Shown in pieces: positions 57,485 through 64,000 of a stretch of DNA of 64,000 nucleotides. Where the stretch lies: assembly GCA_015231175.1 (NCBI GenBank), contig JADGBZ010000008.1:1-64000 (forward strand). The letters run 5' to 3'. Both the position numbers and the translations under genes were made by a program. Origin of the DNA: Magnetococcales bacterium. Lineage in GTDB: Bacteria; Pseudomonadota; Magnetococcia; Magnetococcales; DC0425bin3. Below the pieces are notes generated by a model. That model did no database searches. It was not told the origin of the DNA and saw only the letters and a list, made by a program, of their open reading frames with translations. Within the stretch, counting starts at the first letter, position 1. Every line of letters begins with the position of its first letter.

Positions 57485-57883
57485 ATGGGAATGACCGATC
57501 CAATCAGCGACATGCTGACCCGCATCCGCAACGCCCAGGCCATTCGCAAGGGGGTGGTGGAGATCCCCTACTCGAATATCAAGGAGCGTATTTGCGCCAT
57601 CCTGGTTACGGAAGGCTATGTTTCCAGCGTTGAGAGGATCGACGGACAAGACGGCTGGCCTGCCTTGCGGGTCAAGCTGAAATATCACAGCAGCCGGCCC
57701 GTGATCGAAGAGATTCGCCGCTGTTCGCGGCCCGGGCGTCGGCTCTATTTTGGCAAAGATGATATCCCGAGGGTGAACCGGGGGTTGGGTATTTCCATTC
57801 TCTCCACGAGCAAGGGTGTGGTCTCGACCCGCCAGGCGCGGGAGATGGGTGTCGGTGGCGAGTTGATCTGTACCGTTTTTTAA
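57485..57883 (+). CDS. rpsH: 30S ribosomal protein S8
   Basis: The start at 57485 (MGMTDPISDMLTRIRNAQAI) has CGGAG at 8 nt; an ATG two codons later is possible. The 132-residue protein ends with SRPGRRLYFGKDDIPRVNRG-type and GLGISILSTSKGVVSTRQAR segments. S8 often represses the spc operon; the site was not looked for by folding. Confidence 0.95.
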   Translation: MGMTDPISDMLTRIRNAQAIRKGVVEIPYSNIKERICAILVTEGYVSSVERIDGQDGWPALRVKLKYHSSRPVIEEIRRCSRPGRRLYFGKDDIPRVNRGLGISILSTSKGVVSTRQAREMGVGGELICTVF

Positions 57884-57895
57884 CGGGGAAATGCG

Positions 57896-58429
57896 ATGTC
57901 GAGAGTTGGCAAGAAACCCATACCCCTCCCTACTGGGGTGGATGTGAAGGTGGATCACCAGACTGTTTCGGTCAAAGGCAAACGTGGGACGTTGACACGG
58001 ACTTTCCATCCGGATGTGGAGATTCACCTGGAAGGGGGTGTCCTGACCGTATCACCTCGCAACCAGGATCGGGCAGCGCGTGCTCTTTGGGGGTTGACCA
58101 GGAGCCTGCTGAACAATATGGTGCGTGGCGTCTCGGAGGGTTTTACCCGGCAGATGGAGATTGTCGGTGTCGGTTACCGGGCCGCTGTCAGCGGGAGGGT
58201 TCTCAAATTGACCCTGGGATACTCTCACCCTGTTGACTATAATCTGCCCGAGGGTGTTCATGTTGAAGTTGAAAAAAATACTCTGTTGACCCTGACAGGA
58301 GCTGACCGAGAGAGGTTGGGGCAGACCTGTGCCGAAATTCGGCAGTATCGGCCACCCGAGCCCTACAAGGGTAAAGGGATCCGGTACTTGGAAGAGACGG
58401 TCTTACGTAAAGAAGGCAAGAAGAAGTAA
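57896..58429 (+). CDS. rplF: 50S ribosomal protein L6
   Basis: The 177-residue L6 begins [20 protein letters not shown] and has [40 protein letters not shown] and the terminal [20 protein letters not shown]. It lies near the sarcin-ricin loop. Confidence 0.97.
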   Translation: MSRVGKKPIPLPTGVDVKVDHQTVSVKGKRGTLTRTFHPDVEIHLEGGVLTVSPRNQDRAARALWGLTRSLLNNMVRGVSEGFTRQMEIVGVGYRAAVSGRVLKLTLGYSHPVDYNLPEGVHVEVEKNTLLTLTGADRERLGQTCAEIRQYRPPEPYKGKGIRYLEETVLRKEGKKK

Positions 58430-58443
58430 GAGAGGGACGGTCC

Positions 58444-58809
58444 ATGGCAAAGGATCGGCAAAAGTCGAGACAAACCCGCTCCAATCGGGTACGCTACAAG
58501 ATCCGGCAGGTGACCAGCGATCGGCTGCGTCTCTCGGTGTTCCGGAGCGCGAAGCAGATCTATGCCCAGATCATAGACGACAGCAAGGGGGAGACGCTGG
58601 TCTCGGCTTCGACCCTTGAGCGTGAGGTCCGGGAGCAAATCAAATACGGCGGCAATATGGATGCCGCTGCCCACGTCGGGCGACGCTTGGCTGTCAAGGC
58701 CAAGGAAGCCAATATCACCCGGGTGGTTTTTGACCGGGGTGGATTCCGCTTCCATGGTCGGACCAAGGCCCTGGCGGATGCGGCCCGCGAAGGTGGTCTG
58801 GAGTTTTAG
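58444..58809 (+). CDS. rplR: 50S ribosomal protein L18
   Basis: The 121-residue L18 has [40 protein letters not shown] and [20 protein letters not shown]. It binds 5S rRNA with L5 and L25. rpsE follows after 56 bp. Confidence 0.96.
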   Translation: MAKDRQKSRQTRSNRVRYKIRQVTSDRLRLSVFRSAKQIYAQIIDDSKGETLVSASTLEREVREQIKYGGNMDAAAHVGRRLAVKAKEANITRVVFDRGGFRFHGRTKALADAAREGGLEF

Positions 58810-58865
58810 TCGGGCACCTGTGTGAGTCAGCCTGAAGGACCGGTTTTGAAGGGGTGGATGCTGTC

Positions 58866-59384
58866 ATGACGAATGCGCGCCGAAACGCGGAAAGTTGGCA
58901 AAACGAAGACCTTATTGAAAAATTGGTGGTCATCAAACGGACGGCCAAGGTCGTCAAGGGTGGCAGCCGCTTCAATTTCTCGGCCATAGTTGTGGTTGGT
59001 AACGGTCGCGGCATGGTCGGATATGGTCTTGGCAAGGCTAAAGAGGTTCCCGAGAGTATCCGGAAGGCCACTGAGCAGGCCAAAAAATCCATGGTGGCCA
59101 TTCCCATTCGTGACGGACGTACCCTGCATCACGAAATGGTTGGCAAATACGGTTCCGGGTCTGTCGTGTTGCGCCCGGCTGCGGATGGAACCGGCATCAT
59201 TGCGGGTGGATCGATGCGTCCAATCTTCGAGGCGCTGGGAATACGAGACATATTGGCCAAATCGACGGGTACATCCAATCCCCACAATCTGATCAAGGCA
59301 ACCTTCAAGGCGCTTCTAGATATTCGTGCGCCCGAAGAGGTGGCCGCCAAGCGTGGCATGACAGTCAAGCAGGTCTGGGTTTGA
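58866..59384 (+). CDS. rpsE: 30S ribosomal protein S5
   Basis: The ATG at 58866 gives 172 residues; a GTG four codons before is possible. Segments are [40 protein letters not shown] and GAGG-type [20 protein letters not shown]. It lines the mRNA entry and influences decoding accuracy. Confidence 0.96.
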   Translation: MTNARRNAESWQNEDLIEKLVVIKRTAKVVKGGSRFNFSAIVVVGNGRGMVGYGLGKAKEVPESIRKATEQAKKSMVAIPIRDGRTLHHEMVGKYGSGSVVLRPAADGTGIIAGGSMRPIFEALGIRDILAKSTGTSNPHNLIKATFKALLDIRAPEEVAAKRGMTVKQVWV

Positions 59385-59470
59385 CCCTAGGGGTTCCAGA
59401 TGGCGTCGGGTTGGCTTGCTGATGGGGCTGCTTTCCTCTTGTTTGTGGCGGTTGTTCAAGAAGGTCCGGG

Positions 59471-59659
59471 ATGATGACCATGTCTAAAACGTTGAAAATC
59501 AAGTTGGTGCGTTCGCATATTGGACGCCCGGAGAAGCACAGACGCATCCTGAAGAGTCTGGGGATGACCCGCATGCATCGCGTGCGCGAATTGCCCGACA
59601 ATCCTTCGGTGCGCGGGATGATATTCCTGGTCAGCCACATGGTGCAGATCGTCGATTGA
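59471..59659 (+). CDS. rpmD: 50S ribosomal protein L30
   Basis: The start at 59471 has AAGAAGG 7 nt upstream; an ATG three codons later (MSKTLKIKLVRS) is the family start, so both are possible. The 62-residue protein has RSHIGRPEKHRRILKSLGMT and HRVRELPDNPSVRGMIFLVS. It lies in its normal place before rplO. Confidence 0.92.
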   Translation: MMTMSKTLKIKLVRSHIGRPEKHRRILKSLGMTRMHRVRELPDNPSVRGMIFLVSHMVQIVD

Positions 59660-59670
59660 GGACGTGAAAG

Positions 59671-60165
59671 ATGAAATTGAACGAATTGCCAGCCATTCCG
59701 GGCAACAGCCAGGAAGGAAAGCGCAAGGGTCGGGGTATCGGCAGTGGTAATGGCAAGACCGGTGGTCGAGGCACCAAGGGGCAGAAGGCGCGCTCGGGTG
59801 GCTACCACAAGGTGGGATTCGAAGGCGGCCAGATGCCTTTGCAGCGCCGCCTGCCCAAACGTGGTTTCAAAAACCCGTTTCGCAAGGAGTATAGCCTCCT
59901 CAGCCTGGATGATTTAAATGCGTTTCCTGCCCATACCGAAGTGACTGAGGCTCTGTTGCGCGAAAAGGGTCTCTACAAGCGGCACAAGGATGGCATCAAA
60001 CTCCTGAATAACGGTGAGCTTGGGGTGCCCTTGAAGGTTCATGTTGACAAGGCTTCCCGTGCGGCCATGGAGAGGGTCGTTGCAGCTGGCGGGGAGGTGA
60101 TTCTCCCTCCCGGAGCGGACGCAGGCTCGGATGAGTCTCATAACTCTGCGGCGTTGGCTGAGTAA
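59671..60165 (+). CDS. rplO: 50S ribosomal protein L15
   Basis: The 164-residue L15 has GSGNGKTGGRGTKGQKARSG, GFEGGQMPLQRRLPKRGFKN and LKVHVDKASRAAMERVVAAG. The C-terminal tail is slightly longer than in E. coli, with DAGSDESHNSAALAE. secY follows after 3 bp. Confidence 0.96.
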   Translation: MKLNELPAIPGNSQEGKRKGRGIGSGNGKTGGRGTKGQKARSGGYHKVGFEGGQMPLQRRLPKRGFKNPFRKEYSLLSLDDLNAFPAHTEVTEALLREKGLYKRHKDGIKLLNNGELGVPLKVHVDKASRAAMERVVAAGGEVILPPGADAGSDESHNSAALAE

Positions 60166-60168
60166 CCC

Positions 60169-61500
60169 ATGACCATCAGTACCCAGCAGTCGCCTTTGGC
60201 CGGTTTTGGTAATCTTGGAAAAATTCCCGAGCTGCGCAGGCGGTTGCTCTTCACACTCGGCATGTTGATCGTCTATCGGGTCGGCGCCCATGTGCCGATT
60301 CCAGGGATTGATCCGTCGGCTCTGGCTGCTTTTTTTGCCCAGCAGCAGGGGACGTTGTTGGGCATGTTCAATATGTTTTCCGGCGGTGCCCTGTCGCGTC
60401 TGACTGTCTTTGCCTTGGGTATCATGCCGTATATCTCCTCGTCTATTATTCTCCAATTGATGACGACGGTTGTGCCTAAACTTGAATCTCTCAAGAAGGA
60501 GGGGGAGTCGGGCCGCCGTAAGATCAACCAATATACCCGCTATGGGACAATCGCCCTGTCGATTTTTCAGGGATTTGGCATTGCCTATGGCATGGAGAGC
60601 ATGCAGGCCGGGGGGTTGTCGGTTGTGGTCCAGCCAGGTTGGCACTTCAGGATGATCACAGTAGTGACCCTGACGGCTGGTACGGCCTTCATCATGTGGG
60701 TGGGCGAACAAATCACGGAGCGCGGGATTGGTAACGGGATTTCCCTCATCATCTTTGCCGGTATTGTTGCCAACCTGCCTGTTGCCATGGCCAACACTTT
60801 GCAACTGACGCGCACCGGGGATCTTCAGCCCCTGTTTGTGTTGTTTCTGGTCATTATGTCTATCGTGGTGACCAGCTTCATCATCTTCATGGAACGGGCA
60901 CAAAGGCGCATATCCATTCAATACGCCAAGCGCCAGGTGAGCGGTCGCCGCATGGTGGGTGGCGAGCAGACCCATCTTCCCCTCAAGGTAAACACGGCTG
61001 GAGTGATTCCGCCGATCTTTGCCAGTGCCATCATCCTTTTCCCGGTGACGATTGCCAATTTTGCTCCCTGGGAGTGGTTGCAGTCCCTGTCGGCGTCGCT
61101 TTCGCCTGGTCACGCCATGCACATGCTTCTCTACTCTTCGGCGATTATCTTTTTTTGTTTTTTTTACACGGCAATCGTTTTCAACCCGGAAGAAACTGCC
61201 GACAATCTGCGTAAGTACGGTGGTTTTGTTCCCGGTATCCGTCCTGGGCAGCGCACGGCGGAACACTTTGATAAGATTTTGACCCGCTTGACGTTGATCG
61301 GCGCCATCTACGTTGTCGCGGTCTGTCTGCTGCCAGAGATCCTGATTGCCAACTACAACGTTCCGTTCTACTTCGGTGGAACCTCCATGCTGATTGTGGT
61401 AGGCGTCACCATGGATACTGTGTCGCAGATCCAATCCTTTCTGATCAGCCGGCAGTATGAAGGCCTCATGAAGAAGGCCAAGATCAAAGGGCGGCGTTAG
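60169..61500 (+). CDS. secY: preprotein translocase subunit SecY
   Basis: The 443-residue SecY has ten transmembrane segments. It begins near [20 protein letters not shown] with [13 protein letters not shown], has the plug region with [20 protein letters not shown], the [20 protein letters not shown] loop (cytosolic loop 4) and [20 protein letters not shown]. It forms the channel with SecE and SecG. adk and infA do not follow; rpmJ does, after 185 bp. Confidence 0.97.
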   Translation: MTISTQQSPLAGFGNLGKIPELRRRLLFTLGMLIVYRVGAHVPIPGIDPSALAAFFAQQQGTLLGMFNMFSGGALSRLTVFALGIMPYISSSIILQLMTTVVPKLESLKKEGESGRRKINQYTRYGTIALSIFQGFGIAYGMESMQAGGLSVVVQPGWHFRMITVVTLTAGTAFIMWVGEQITERGIGNGISLIIFAGIVANLPVAMANTLQLTRTGDLQPLFVLFLVIMSIVVTSFIIFMERAQRRISIQYAKRQVSGRRMVGGEQTHLPLKVNTAGVIPPIFASAIILFPVTIANFAPWEWLQSLSASLSPGHAMHMLLYSSAIIFFCFFYTAIVFNPEETADNLRKYGGFVPGIRPGQRTAEHFDKILTRLTLIGAIYVVAVCLLPEILIANYNVPFYFGGTSMLIVVGVTMDTVSQIQSFLISRQYEGLMKKAKIKGRR

Positions 61501-61685
61501 CCCCAACGACACACAGGACCGGTGTGACCGGGCAATGGGGTTGTCCTGGTCATCCATCGCAGAGGGATGGATAGTATGAACGAAACGCTCACTGGGAGTT
61601 GGTGGTTCGGCGACTGGCTGCCCTCATGTGGCAGAATGGCTGGAGTGGCGAAAGCCCGGTCAATTGATAATGCAGGAGTGGTGAC

Positions 61686-61802
61686 ATGAAAGTCCGCGCA
61701 TCGGTTAAGGTCATGTGCAAGGATTGCAAGGTGGTCCGCAGAAAGGGTTTGGTGCGGGTCATTTGCAGCAAGCATCCCAAACACAAACAAAAGCAAGGCT
61801 GA
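61686..61802 (+). CDS. rpmJ: 50S ribosomal protein L36
   Basis: The 38-residue [20 protein letters not shown] to HPKHKQKQG has the C-x-x-C, C, H zinc site of the primary L36 form. It was too short for an ORF list. It lies between secY and rpsM, as in E. coli. Confidence 0.95.
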   Translation: MKVRASVKVMCKDCKVVRRKGLVRVICSKHPKHKQKQG

Positions 61803-61883
61803 ATGATTTCAGGTCGTCGGGGTTTGTGTGAGGTTCTGAATTTCCCGAAGGCCTGGGTAGTCTGTCCCCTCGGAGGTTGAGAA

Positions 61884-62255
61884 GTGGCCCGAATTGCTGG
61901 AGTCAATATTCCCGTCAACAAGCGGATTGAGATCGCCCTGACCTACATTTTTGGCATCGGGCGGCACCTGTCGCGAAAAATCATTGAAGAAGCTGGCATT
62001 TCACTGGATGCGAGGGTCCATCAACTCTCGGATGGAGAGGTAGCCAAAATTCGCTCCATCATCGATGCCCAGCACTCCGTCGAGGGTGACCTACGCCGCC
62101 AGGTGGCTATGAACACCAAACGTCTGATGGATTTGGGAACCTACCGGGGGTTGCGCCACCGTCGCGGTTTGCCCGTGCGCGGACAGAGAACCCACACCAA
62201 TGCCAGAACCCGGAAAGGCCCGCGTAAGCCTATCGCCGGGAAGAAAGGAGCCTGA
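61884..62255 (+). CDS. rpsM: 30S ribosomal protein S13
   Basis: The 123-residue S13 starts [20 protein letters not shown] (the first codon is GTG) and has [20 protein letters not shown] and the C-terminal [20 protein letters not shown]. It bridges to the 50S and contacts P-site tRNA. It opens the alpha operon; rpsK follows after 2 bp. Confidence 0.97.
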   Translation: MARIAGVNIPVNKRIEIALTYIFGIGRHLSRKIIEEAGISLDARVHQLSDGEVAKIRSIIDAQHSVEGDLRRQVAMNTKRLMDLGTYRGLRHRRGLPVRGQRTHTNARTRKGPRKPIAGKKGA

Positions 62256-62257
62256 CC

Positions 62258-62653
62258 ATGAACAAGGTCCAGAAAGGCGTGCGTGTTCGGCGGCGTGAGC
62301 GAAAAAATATCGCCAGCGGTGTTGTCCACATTCAATCGACGTTCAACAATACCCTGATCACCATCACGGACCCTTCGGGGAACGTGCTATCCTGGGGCTC
62401 TGCCGGCGCCCAGGGGTTCAAAGGGTCGCGCAAATCCACCCCCTTTGCCGCCCAGATGGCCGCCGAGGCTGCTGGAAAAAAAGCCATGGAACATGGCATG
62501 CGCAATCTGGAGGTGCGTTTGAAAGGCCCCGGTTCTGGACGTGAATCGGCCTTGCGCGCTTTGGCCGCAATCGGCTTCAACATCGGTACTGTACAGGATG
62601 TGACACCGATCCCACACAACGGGTGCCGCCCGCCCAAGCGTCGGCGCGTCTGA
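62258..62653 (+). CDS. rpsK: 30S ribosomal protein S11
   Basis: The 131-residue S11 has [29 protein letters not shown]-like [20 protein letters not shown] and [17 protein letters not shown] at the C-terminus. It forms part of the mRNA exit region. rpsD follows after 32 bp. Confidence 0.97.
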   Translation: MNKVQKGVRVRRRERKNIASGVVHIQSTFNNTLITITDPSGNVLSWGSAGAQGFKGSRKSTPFAAQMAAEAAGKKAMEHGMRNLEVRLKGPGSGRESALRALAAIGFNIGTVQDVTPIPHNGCRPPKRRRV

Positions 62654-62685
62654 ATTGACACTGTTTTCGGGAGTTCGACTGACAA

Positions 62686-63312
62686 ATGGCTCGTTATCTT
62701 GGATCCAAATGCCGAATCTGCCGGCGAGAAGCAACCAAACTTTTCCTGAAAGGTGAGAAATGCTTCTCTGACAAATGCGCCATTGAGCGCCGCAGTTATA
62801 TCCCCGGACAGCATGGTCAGAGACGGCGAAAAGTTTCTGACTACGGCATCCATCTGCGCGAGAAACAAAAAATCAAGCGTACCTACGGCCTTCTGGAACG
62901 CCAGTTCCATAATCTCTTCAAGAAGGCTGAAAACATGCGCGGTGTCACCGGCAGTAATCTGCTCACGCTCCTGGAACGCCGCCTTGACAATGTCGTTTTT
63001 CGCCTTGGATTCTCCATCTCCCGGAGCGAAGCCCGGCAGATAGTGCGGCATCGGCAAGTTCTGGTCAATGACCGGAAAGTCGATATCCCCTCCTTGCTGG
63101 TGAAACCCGGCGACAAAATAACCGTCGTGCCCAAGTGCCAGGAGCATCTGCGCATCAAGGCGGCTGTGGAGAAGGCCACTTCCCGGGGCGTTCCTTCCTG
63201 GCTGGAACTGGATCCAGCGAAAATGTCCGGTGTGTTCCGGTCAGTTCCAGATCGAAGCGACCTCCCTGCCGACATCAACGAGAACTTGATCGTTGAGCTG
63301 TACTCTAAATAA
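62686..63312 (+). CDS. rpsD: 30S ribosomal protein S4
   Basis: The 208-residue S4 has the zinc-ribbon type N-terminus [19 protein letters not shown]-like segment with Cys residues, [20 protein letters not shown], the S4 RNA-binding domain [20 protein letters not shown], and [20 protein letters not shown]. It starts 30S assembly and, in E. coli, represses the alpha operon. rpoA follows. Confidence 0.96.
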   Translation: MARYLGSKCRICRREATKLFLKGEKCFSDKCAIERRSYIPGQHGQRRRKVSDYGIHLREKQKIKRTYGLLERQFHNLFKKAENMRGVTGSNLLTLLERRLDNVVFRLGFSISRSEARQIVRHRQVLVNDRKVDIPSLLVKPGDKITVVPKCQEHLRIKAAVEKATSRGVPSWLELDPAKMSGVFRSVPDRSDLPADINENLIVELYSK

Positions 63313-63337
63313 TTTACATGGGTTCAGGGGAGCTTAG

Positions 63338-64000
63338 ATGCATAGGAATTGGACGGAACTGATAAAACCCCGGACCATTGAGCTCATCGGGGATGGTGAT
63401 ATCACCCGGCGGGCAACTCTGATTGCCGAGCCTCTGGAGCGTGGTTTTGGTACAACGTTGGGCAATGCGTTGCGTCGGGTGCTCCTCTCGTCGCTTCAGG
63501 GTGCGGCTGTCACTTCGGTGCGCATCGATGGTGTGCTGCATGAGTTTTCCAGCATCTCTGGCGTTCTGGAAGATGTTACCGAGATCATTCTGAATATCAA
63601 GGGTCTCGCGATTAACATGCAGGGCAATGGCCCCAAAACCATGTACCTTAAAGCTGATACCGAAGGGGTGGTGACGGCTTCCAGGATCCAGTGCGGTTCC
63701 GATATTGTCATCCTCAACCCCGACCACCACATTGCCACCTTGAACAAGAGTGGCAAGCTCGACATCGAAATGACGGTCAACTCGGGAAAAGGCTACGTGC
63801 GCGCTACACAGGGCCGGGAGGACGAACCAACCTCCATCGGTGATATCCCTGTCGATGCCAGCTTCAACCCAGTCAAGCGCGTTGCCTATCGTGTCGAGAA
63901 TGCCCGCGTCGGACACCAGACAGACCATGATAAACTGGTCATGGAAATTGAGACCAACGGCGTAGTTTCACCCGAAGATGCCTTGGCTCTGGCGGCGAAG
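63338..64000 (+). CDS. rpoA: DNA-directed RNA polymerase subunit alpha (partial)
   Basis: The first 221 codons of alpha are in the window: [20 protein letters not shown], then [20 protein letters not shown], the dimerisation segment, and [20 protein letters not shown]. This is the N-terminal domain used in assembly with beta and beta'. The linker and C-terminal promoter-binding domain lie beyond the window edge. It follows rpsD by 25 bp. Confidence 0.96.
   Translation, partial: MHRNWTELIKPRTIELIGDGDITRRATLIAEPLERGFGTTLGNALRRVLLSSLQGAAVTSVRIDGVLHEFSSISGVLEDVTEIILNIKGLAINMQGNGPKTMYLKADTEGVVTASRIQCGSDIVILNPDHHIATLNKSGKLDIEMTVNSGKGYVRATQGREDEPTSIGDIPVDASFNPVKRVAYRVENARVGHQTDHDKLVMEIETNGVVSPEDALALAAK

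Overview
The window is a GC-rich bacterial chromosome segment. Its gene families and ribosomal operon order point to a Pseudomonadota genome. The tRNA-Tyr/Gly/Thr-tuf-tRNA-Trp-secE-nusG-rplKAJL-rpoBC, rpsL-rpsG-fusA and S10-spc-alpha blocks run in one continuous series, and adk is absent between secY and rpmJ/rpsM. A deep-branching or environmental lineage, for example the Magnetococcales, would fit, but that assignment is inference. No rRNA, CRISPR array or magnetosome gene is seen.

Positions 1-3.1 kb carry an IS1-type relic and the minus-strand operon rpsP-rimM-trmD-rplS-rnhB. Positions 3.1-33.6 kb are an accessory and metabolic zone. It holds a phosphotransacylase-acetate kinase pair, an RloAB-like ATPase/TOPRIM pair with a nonsense codon, a hicAB module, a lipoprotein, and a CoA-ligase-like protein with a CoA-hydrolase/GNAT fusion. 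It continues with a defence-like pair (a PtuA-type ATPase carrying an internal TIR domain, plus a PtuB-type HNH nuclease), a pentaheme cytochrome, a TPR/SPOR protein, mltF and a polytopic membrane protein. Two decayed genes follow (Rpn-type nuclease and outer-membrane barrel), then a DUF2249-hemerythrin protein behind an FNR-like site, a PMT-like glycosyltransferase, comM, sodB, a peroxiredoxin and an XRE-cupin regulator. Eleven copies of a roughly 140-150 bp hairpin-rich repeat with inverted-repeat ends lie only in this zone.

Positions 33.7-64 kb are the core information-processing block, all on the plus strand: tRNAs, EF-Tu, SecE/NusG, L11-L1-L10-L12, RNA polymerase beta and beta', S12-S7-EF-G, the S10, spc and alpha ribosomal operons, SecY, and the first 221 codons of rpoA. 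tuf is absent from between fusA and rpsJ.

The most interesting locus is 15465-17872. A complete SMC/PtuA-like ATPase has a TIR NADase-type domain inserted between its H-loop and its C-terminal region. The TIR-coding DNA is clearly poorer in GC than the flanks, and the gene overlaps a downstream HNH nuclease by ATGA. It looks like a Septu-type defence system that gained a second effector.
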